Assembly: GCA_024681175.1 (NCBI GenBank)
Contig: JAILBI010000102.1
Span: forward strand, 1-8,949
Length of the DNA: 8,949 nt
DNA from: Acholeplasmatales bacterium
GTDB taxonomy: Bacteria > Bacillota_I > Bacilli_A > Acholeplasmatales > Anaeroplasmataceae
Direction of reading: 5' to 3'
The translations under genes were made by a program, and so were the position numbers. Shown piece after piece: positions 6,052 to 8,949 of the stretch. The notes below the pieces were generated by a model. That model saw only the letters and a list, made by a program, of their open reading frames with translations, ran no database searches and was not told the DNA's origin. Position 1 is the first letter of the stretch. Each line of letters starts with the position of its first letter.

Positions 6052-6071
6052 ATTTGAACAATTATTCAAAT
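6052..6071. promoter_or_regulatory. ArsR/SmtB-type operator before the HMA-ATPase genes
   Basis: ATTTGAA, six bases, TTCAAAT: a perfect 7-6-7 inverted repeat directly upstream of the HMA ribosome site. Its TTGAA-N6-TTCAA core is the same as the one at 6426-6441 before the repressor gene, which supports both as repressor sites. Metal-free repressor bound here would block HMA-ATPase expression separately from its own promoter. Confidence 0.65.
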
Positions 6072-6079
6072 GTTATTTA

Positions 6080-6119
6080 AAATATATAGCTTATCACTAT
6101 TCATTAATATGTGATAAGC
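6080..6119 (-). terminator. Weak terminator or attenuator overlapping the repressor gene end
   Basis: GCTTATCAC and GTGATAAGC (6111-6119 and 6089-6097) form a perfect 9-bp stem with a 13-base loop that holds the repressor stop codon. On the minus strand it is followed by the AT-rich run TATATATTTT. It may partly separate the repressor from the pump genes or protect the mRNA end. Confidence 0.4.
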
Positions 6120-6414
6120 CACATTTAATAATTTCTGTTACATGCTCATCATCAAGTGAATATATAACATCCTTTCCTTCTTTTCTTGATTTAACAAGCT
6201 TAGCTCCTCTTAATACTCTTAGTTGATGAGATATTGCAGAAACACTCATTTCAAGAATTGAAGCAATGTCAGATACACATAAATCACTTTTCTCAAGAGC
6301 ACATAAAATACCTGTTCTTGTAGAATCTCCAAATACTTTAAATAATTCTGCAAGATCATATATTTCATCTTGACTTGGCATTTTGTCTTTAATGTTTTCT
6401 AAATTATTATCCAT
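6097..6414 (-). CDS. ArsR/SmtB-family metal-sensing repressor (zinc type)
   Basis: 105-aa winged-helix repressor. The recognition helix is around SVSAISHQLRVLR (57-69). The last helix carries D89-x-H91 and H102-x2-E105, with the exact spacing of the alpha5 metal site of SmtB, CzrA and ZiaR, so Zn2+ (perhaps Co2+) is the likely inducer. The alpha3 site of CadC (CVC) is reduced to one cysteine (C46, LCVSD), arguing against a CadC-type Cd/Pb thiolate site. The ATG at 6414 is preferred to a TTG at 6441: GAGG lies 5 bases before the ATG, and the TTG is within the operator. It has its own promoter and operator, is autoregulated by inference, and precedes the HMA and ATPase genes it should control. 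Confidence 0.9.
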   Translation of the reverse strand: MDNNLENIKDKMPSQDEIYDLAELFKVFGDSTRTGILCALEKSDLCVSDIASILEMSVSAISHQLRVLRGAKLVKSRKEGKDVIYSLDDEHVTEIIKCGLSHINE

Positions 6415-6425
6415 AAATACCTCGT

Positions 6426-6441
6426 TTGAATGGTTGTTCAA
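6426..6441. promoter_or_regulatory. ArsR/SmtB-type operator at the repressor promoter
   Basis: TTGAA, TGGTTG, TTCAA lies just downstream of the -10, around or after the transcription start. It overlaps a second dyad, GGTTG-TT-CAACC (6432-6443). Same half-sites as the copy at 6052-6071. Binding here would give autorepression. Confidence 0.6.
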
Positions 6442-6453
6442 CCGTTCAATAAT

Positions 6454-6482
6454 ATTATATAGGATATTTTTTATTAAATCAA
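6454..6482 (-). promoter_or_regulatory. Sigma-A promoter of the metal-resistance operon
   Basis: TTGATT (-35, 6482-6477), exactly 17 bases, TATAAT (-10, 6459-6454) on the minus strand. The best vegetative promoter match in the window. The start would fall near 6447, next to the operator dyads. Confidence 0.75.
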
Positions 6483-6489
6483 TATCGAA

Positions 6490-6525
6490 TTATAAAAAAA
6501 ATAAAGTGACCTTGGTCACCTTATT
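6490..6525 (-). terminator. Intrinsic terminator of the 93-aa membrane protein gene
   Basis: On the minus strand AATAAGGTGACC (6525-6514), a two-base loop, then GGTCACTTTATT (6511-6500) and a T tract. The 12-bp stem has one G-U pair and begins at the stop codon of the gene. It separates that gene from the metal operon. Confidence 0.8.
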
Positions 6526-6802
6526 TATATAATTTATTTTCTTCTATATGATATTTAACACTTGGAGCTTCTCCTCCAATTTGAACATCATAATATAATT
6601 TGTCATCTTCTTTTATTATTTTAATGATTTTACCAAAAAATGATACATCATCTAAAGTAAAATGAACACGTTCATCTAATTTAAATTTAGAATCATTATT
6701 AATTAATTTTTTCTTTTTATTATATCTAATTAGCATTATGATACTAAATATTAATAATCCTAATGATAATATTATGGCAATTATTGATAATGTAATCCAC
6801 AT
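6521..6802 (-). CDS. Small single-span membrane protein of unknown function
   Basis: 93 aa. Residues 3-27 form one hydrophobic helix (ITLSIIAIILSLGLLIFSII), followed by basic RYNKKKK, which predicts the N-terminus outside and the rest in the cytoplasm. Residues 38-93 alternate polar and apolar residues with short turns (FKLDERVHFTLDD, GKIIKIIKEDDKLYYDVQIG), as in a small all-beta, SH3-like domain; this fold call is a guess from pattern only. The family was not recognised. The start ATG has GTGAGG ending 5 bases upstream. It has its own extended -10 promoter and terminator, so it is probably monocistronic. Confidence 0.75.
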   Translation of the reverse strand: MWITLSIIAIILSLGLLIFSIIMLIRYNKKKKLINNDSKFKLDERVHFTLDDVSFFGKIIKIIKEDDKLYYDVQIGGEAPSVKYHIEENKLYK

Positions 6803-6825
6803 ATAAACCTCACTAAATCTTTAAT

Positions 6826-6834
6826 ATTATATCA
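6826..6834 (-). promoter_or_regulatory. Extended -10 promoter for the 93-aa gene
   Basis: TGATATAAT on the minus strand (TATAAT at 6831-6826), about 25 bases before the ATG. No clear -35 is seen; it would lie at the end of the hydrogenase gene. The same TGATATAAT occurs at the ktr promoter. Confidence 0.5.
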
Positions 6835-6847
6835 TAACAAATATTTT

Positions 6848-8347
6848 TTATTCTAAATCAGATAATCTTTCTTTAAATGGTGTTTCATAAGCTGATTTAA
6901 TTGGTGTTTCTTTCATGCTCATTGTAACCATTGTTTTACTCTTAGATGGGCTTTGAAGTGTTCCTGCACCTGAAATACAACCCATTGGACAAGCCATACC
7001 TTCAAGTAGGTAGCCATCATATTTACCTGCAATAGCAAGTCTTAGCATCTTCTTACAATCAACTAAGCCTTGAGCTGATTCAACATTAATTTTAACACCT
7101 GGGGCAATTTTAGCTGCCTGATTAACAACAGCTTGTGCAACACCACCAGCAACAGCAAAGCCTCTTGCATCAGCTGTAGTTTCATTTTTAAGTGGACGTT
7201 CCTTTAAAGTATTAAAATCAACATTTTTAGCAGTGAACATACCAAATAATTCTTCAAATGTTAATACAAAATCAACATCTGATCTTACTGATTTTCTTGA
7301 TGCTTCAAGCTTTTTTGCAGCACAAGGTCCAATGAATACTATTTTTGCATTAGGATGTTGCTTTTTACATAATCTTGCAGTGTATACCATTGGTGTCATT
7401 GTCATTGATATATTATCTTTATATTTAGGGAATTCGATCTTAGCCATCTTTGACCAAGCTGGACAGCAAGATGTACCCATGAATTTTAATTTATCAGGGA
7501 CATTTTCTAAAAAGTCGTTTGCTTCTTCAATTGTACATAAATCAGCACCAACTGCAACCTCAAGCATGCCTGTAAATCCTAATTTTTCTAAAGCATCATC
7601 AATTGTTTTTAAATTTACCTTTGGTCCAAATTGGCCAACAAATGATGGGGCAATAATTGCATAAACAGGATTTTCACCCTTAATTGCTTGAATAACCTGG
7701 AAAATTTGTGATTTATCTGCGATTGCACCAAATGGACAATTAACCATACACATACCACAAGATACACATTTTTCATAATCAATTTTTGCTCTACCATGCT
7801 CATCAGTAGTTATCGCATGCATACCACAAGCCTTTGCACATGGTCTTTCACGATGAACTATTGCACCATAAGGACAAACTGAAGCACATCTTCCGCAATG
7901 AAGACATTCATTTTGATCAATTACAGACTTGCCATCCTTAAATGTAATACATTTTTTAGGACAAACATTTTGACATGGGTGTGCAAGACAGCCTTGACAT
8001 ACCTCTGTAACAAAATATGAATCCTCAGGACATCTATTACATGCGAAATCGATAATATTTACAAGTGGTGGTTCATAGAATCTTTCTTCTTTTACTGCAT
8101 CCTCAATACCTTTAGAAATAGGCTCATGCTCTTCAACATCTCTAACAGGTAGACCTATTGCAAGTCTTAATCTTTCTGCAACAATGGCACGTTCTAAAAA
8201 TACAGTATTTTTTTCTTCATCATATTCTACAATTTTATAAGGTAGCTCCTCAATTCTTTTATAGTCTCCACCTTCATATGCAAGACGTGCTACTTCTTCA
8301 AAAACCTTACGTCTTACCTTAATTAATGATTCATATTGTTCAAGCAT
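6848..8347 (-). CDS. [FeFe] hydrogenase, group B type
   Basis: 499-aa hydrogen-evolving or hydrogen-oxidising enzyme. The H-cluster domain shows L1 TSCCPAW (292-298), L2 GPCAAKK (340-346) and L3 ACPMGCISG (452-460). Comparison with clostridial CpI predicts C294 as proton-relay Cys, C295, C342, C453 and C457 as cluster ligands, and K345 next to the diiron site. The N-terminal part has C103/C106, a Cys-rich stretch from C117 to C133, C148/C151/C154/C158 (ferredoxin type), C170/C174 and C194/C197/C200/C204, so several FeS clusters carry electrons, probably to or from ferredoxin. TSCCPAW and the CPMGC form of L3, with this N-terminal layout, fit group B enzymes, whose physiological role is less clear than that of group A. 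AGGGGAA lies 9 bases before the ATG. Maturation genes (hydEFG) are not in the window; activity depends on them elsewhere. The protein is cytoplasmic (no signal peptide). Confidence 0.95.
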   Translation of the reverse strand: MLEQYESLIKVRRKVFEEVARLAYEGGDYKRIEELPYKIVEYDEEKNTVFLERAIVAERLRLAIGLPVRDVEEHEPISKGIEDAVKEERFYEPPLVNIIDFACNRCPEDSYFVTEVCQGCLAHPCQNVCPKKCITFKDGKSVIDQNECLHCGRCASVCPYGAIVHRERPCAKACGMHAITTDEHGRAKIDYEKCVSCGMCMVNCPFGAIADKSQIFQVIQAIKGENPVYAIIAPSFVGQFGPKVNLKTIDDALEKLGFTGMLEVAVGADLCTIEEANDFLENVPDKLKFMGTSCCPAWSKMAKIEFPKYKDNISMTMTPMVYTARLCKKQHPNAKIVFIGPCAAKKLEASRKSVRSDVDFVLTFEELFGMFTAKNVDFNTLKERPLKNETTADARGFAVAGGVAQAVVNQAAKIAPGVKINVESAQGLVDCKKMLRLAIAGKYDGYLLEGMACPMGCISGAGTLQSPSKSKTMVTMSMKETPIKSAYETPFKERLSDLE

Positions 8348-8385
8348 ATATAATTGTTCCCCTTTTTTATATAATACTTTGTTAT

Positions 8386-8412
8386 TTTATAATAGATAAA
8401 TACTATAAACAA
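8386..8412 (-). promoter_or_regulatory. Possible hydrogenase promoter
   Basis: TTGTTT (8412-8407) and TATAAA (8391-8386) on the minus strand, but with only 15 bases between them. No terminator is seen between the upstream gene and the hydrogenase, so read-through from the 8910 promoter is also possible. Confidence 0.3.
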
Positions 8413-8458
8413 GAAACTTTTTTTAATAATAGTTCAATTTTAAAAATTAAAAACGTTA

Positions 8459-8881
8459 TCATTGCTTATCTTCTTTATTTTCTTCTTCCTTTTTTTCTTT
8501 TGTAATTCCAAATTCATTATCGATATAATCATTTATTTTCATGATTTCATCAAATAATGAATTAACATATAAAATATGTTCATTATAATTTTTCTTTAAA
8601 ATCTTTTTTCTTTTTCTTCCCTTTTCTTCAAGATCTCTTGGATTGATATTTCTTATATCCTTAACCTTTCTTGAAAAATCTAAAATTAATTTAACATATT
8701 CACTTTCATCCTGAACAGATGGAACAAATTTTAAAAATGTTTCCATCATGCTCATTAAATTATTACAAAGCTTAGAAAATTCATTTTTATCTCCTAAAGC
8801 CTTTTTATAATCCTCACTAACTAATTTTAGCTCATCAATATTCTTCTGATATTCTTCTAAATAAATATTATTATTTTGCAT
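8459..8881 (-). CDS. Hypothetical helical charged protein
   Basis: 140 aa, no membrane segment or signal peptide. The sequence is rich in Lys, Glu and Asn, with heptad-like spacing of Leu, Ile and Met over about residues 7-70 and 92-120, suggesting a helical bundle or coiled coil. The last 15 residues are a Lys/Glu/Asp low-complexity tail. The family was not recognised. The ATG at 8881 is preferred to an in-frame TTG at 8896, because that TTG is part of the Shine-Dalgarno (GGAGG, 8 bases before the ATG). The hydrogenase gene starts 111 bases downstream on the same strand; a functional link is not shown. Confidence 0.8.
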   Translation of the reverse strand: MQNNNIYLEEYQKNIDELKLVSEDYKKALGDKNEFSKLCNNLMSMMETFLKFVPSVQDESEYVKLILDFSRKVKDIRNINPRDLEEKGRKRKKILKKNYNEHILYVNSLFDEIMKINDYIDNEFGITKEKKEEENKEDKQ

Positions 8882-8904
8882 AAAGGAATCCTCCAATTTA
8901 TATT

Positions 8905-8913
8905 ATTATAACA
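8905..8913 (-). promoter_or_regulatory. Extended -10 promoter for the 140-aa gene
   Basis: TGTTATAAT on the minus strand, TATAAT at 8910-8905, about 23 bases before the ATG. The -35 region is a T-rich tract without a clear hexamer. Confidence 0.5.
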
Positions 8914-8949
8914 TAATAATAAATAAAAAGAAAAAAATAGATGCGTACA

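Noticed and set aside
7233..7664. 143-codon plus-strand ORF within the hydrogenase gene
   Set aside because: It lies antisense to conserved H-cluster motifs, has no ribosome site and no recognisable domain; it is a shadow of the coding strand.
1..8949. CRISPR arrays, tRNA, rRNA or transposase genes
   Set aside because: No regularly spaced repeats, cloverleaf-like or rRNA-like sequence, and no transposase motifs were seen.

Overview
The window is AT-rich DNA read with the standard genetic code (TGG is used for Trp). It has Shine-Dalgarno sites of the AGGAGG type, extended -10 promoters (TGnTATAAT) and U-tract terminators. This fits a low-GC anaerobic Firmicute, such as an Erysipelotrichia-like or Clostridia-like gut bacterium. 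The anaerobic call rests mainly on a complete [FeFe] hydrogenase. All eight confident protein genes lie on the minus strand, so the window is best read from high to low coordinates.

Layout from right to left. (1) 8881-8459 encodes a 140-aa helical, charged protein of unknown function. (2) 8347-6848 encodes a 499-aa [FeFe] hydrogenase of the group B type with an N-terminal iron-sulfur cluster domain. (3) 6802-6521 encodes a 93-aa protein with one membrane segment, closed by a strong terminator. (4) 6482-3750 is a zinc/cadmium resistance island: a sigma-A promoter, an ArsR/SmtB repressor, a free-standing HMA metallochaperone and a CPC-type P1B ATPase. Matching TTGAA-N6-TTCAA dyads lie before the repressor gene and before the metallochaperone gene. 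(5) 3893-2897 is about 1 kb without a confident gene, but it is rich in signals. (6) 2896-1 is a potassium-uptake operon, ktrB-ktrA, followed by a diacylglycerol-kinase-family lipid kinase that runs off the left edge.

The metal island is self-consistent. The repressor carries the D-x-H...H-x2-E alpha5 zinc site, the ATPase carries the Lys (TM7) and Asp (TM8) pair of Zn/Cd/Pb pumps, and the chaperone has a D-C-x-x-C site. The potassium genes are tightly coupled (a 4-base overlap, then a 1-base gap).

The 1-kb spacer is the most interesting part. It contains a likely free-standing minus-strand transcription unit: a consensus promoter at 3692-3720, a 31-codon ORF, a long imperfect inverted repeat and an intrinsic terminator at 3327-3305. 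To its left is a separate extended -10 promoter whose -35 region is covered by a perfect 19-base palindrome. That promoter would give ktrB a 5' leader of about 320 nt with five consecutive short hairpins. No known riboswitch class was recognised in the leader. A plus-strand tiny ORF with a good ribosome site and two plus-strand terminators suggest that antisense transcription also occurs in this spacer.

Functions are inferred from motifs read by eye. No database search, folding program or expression data was available.
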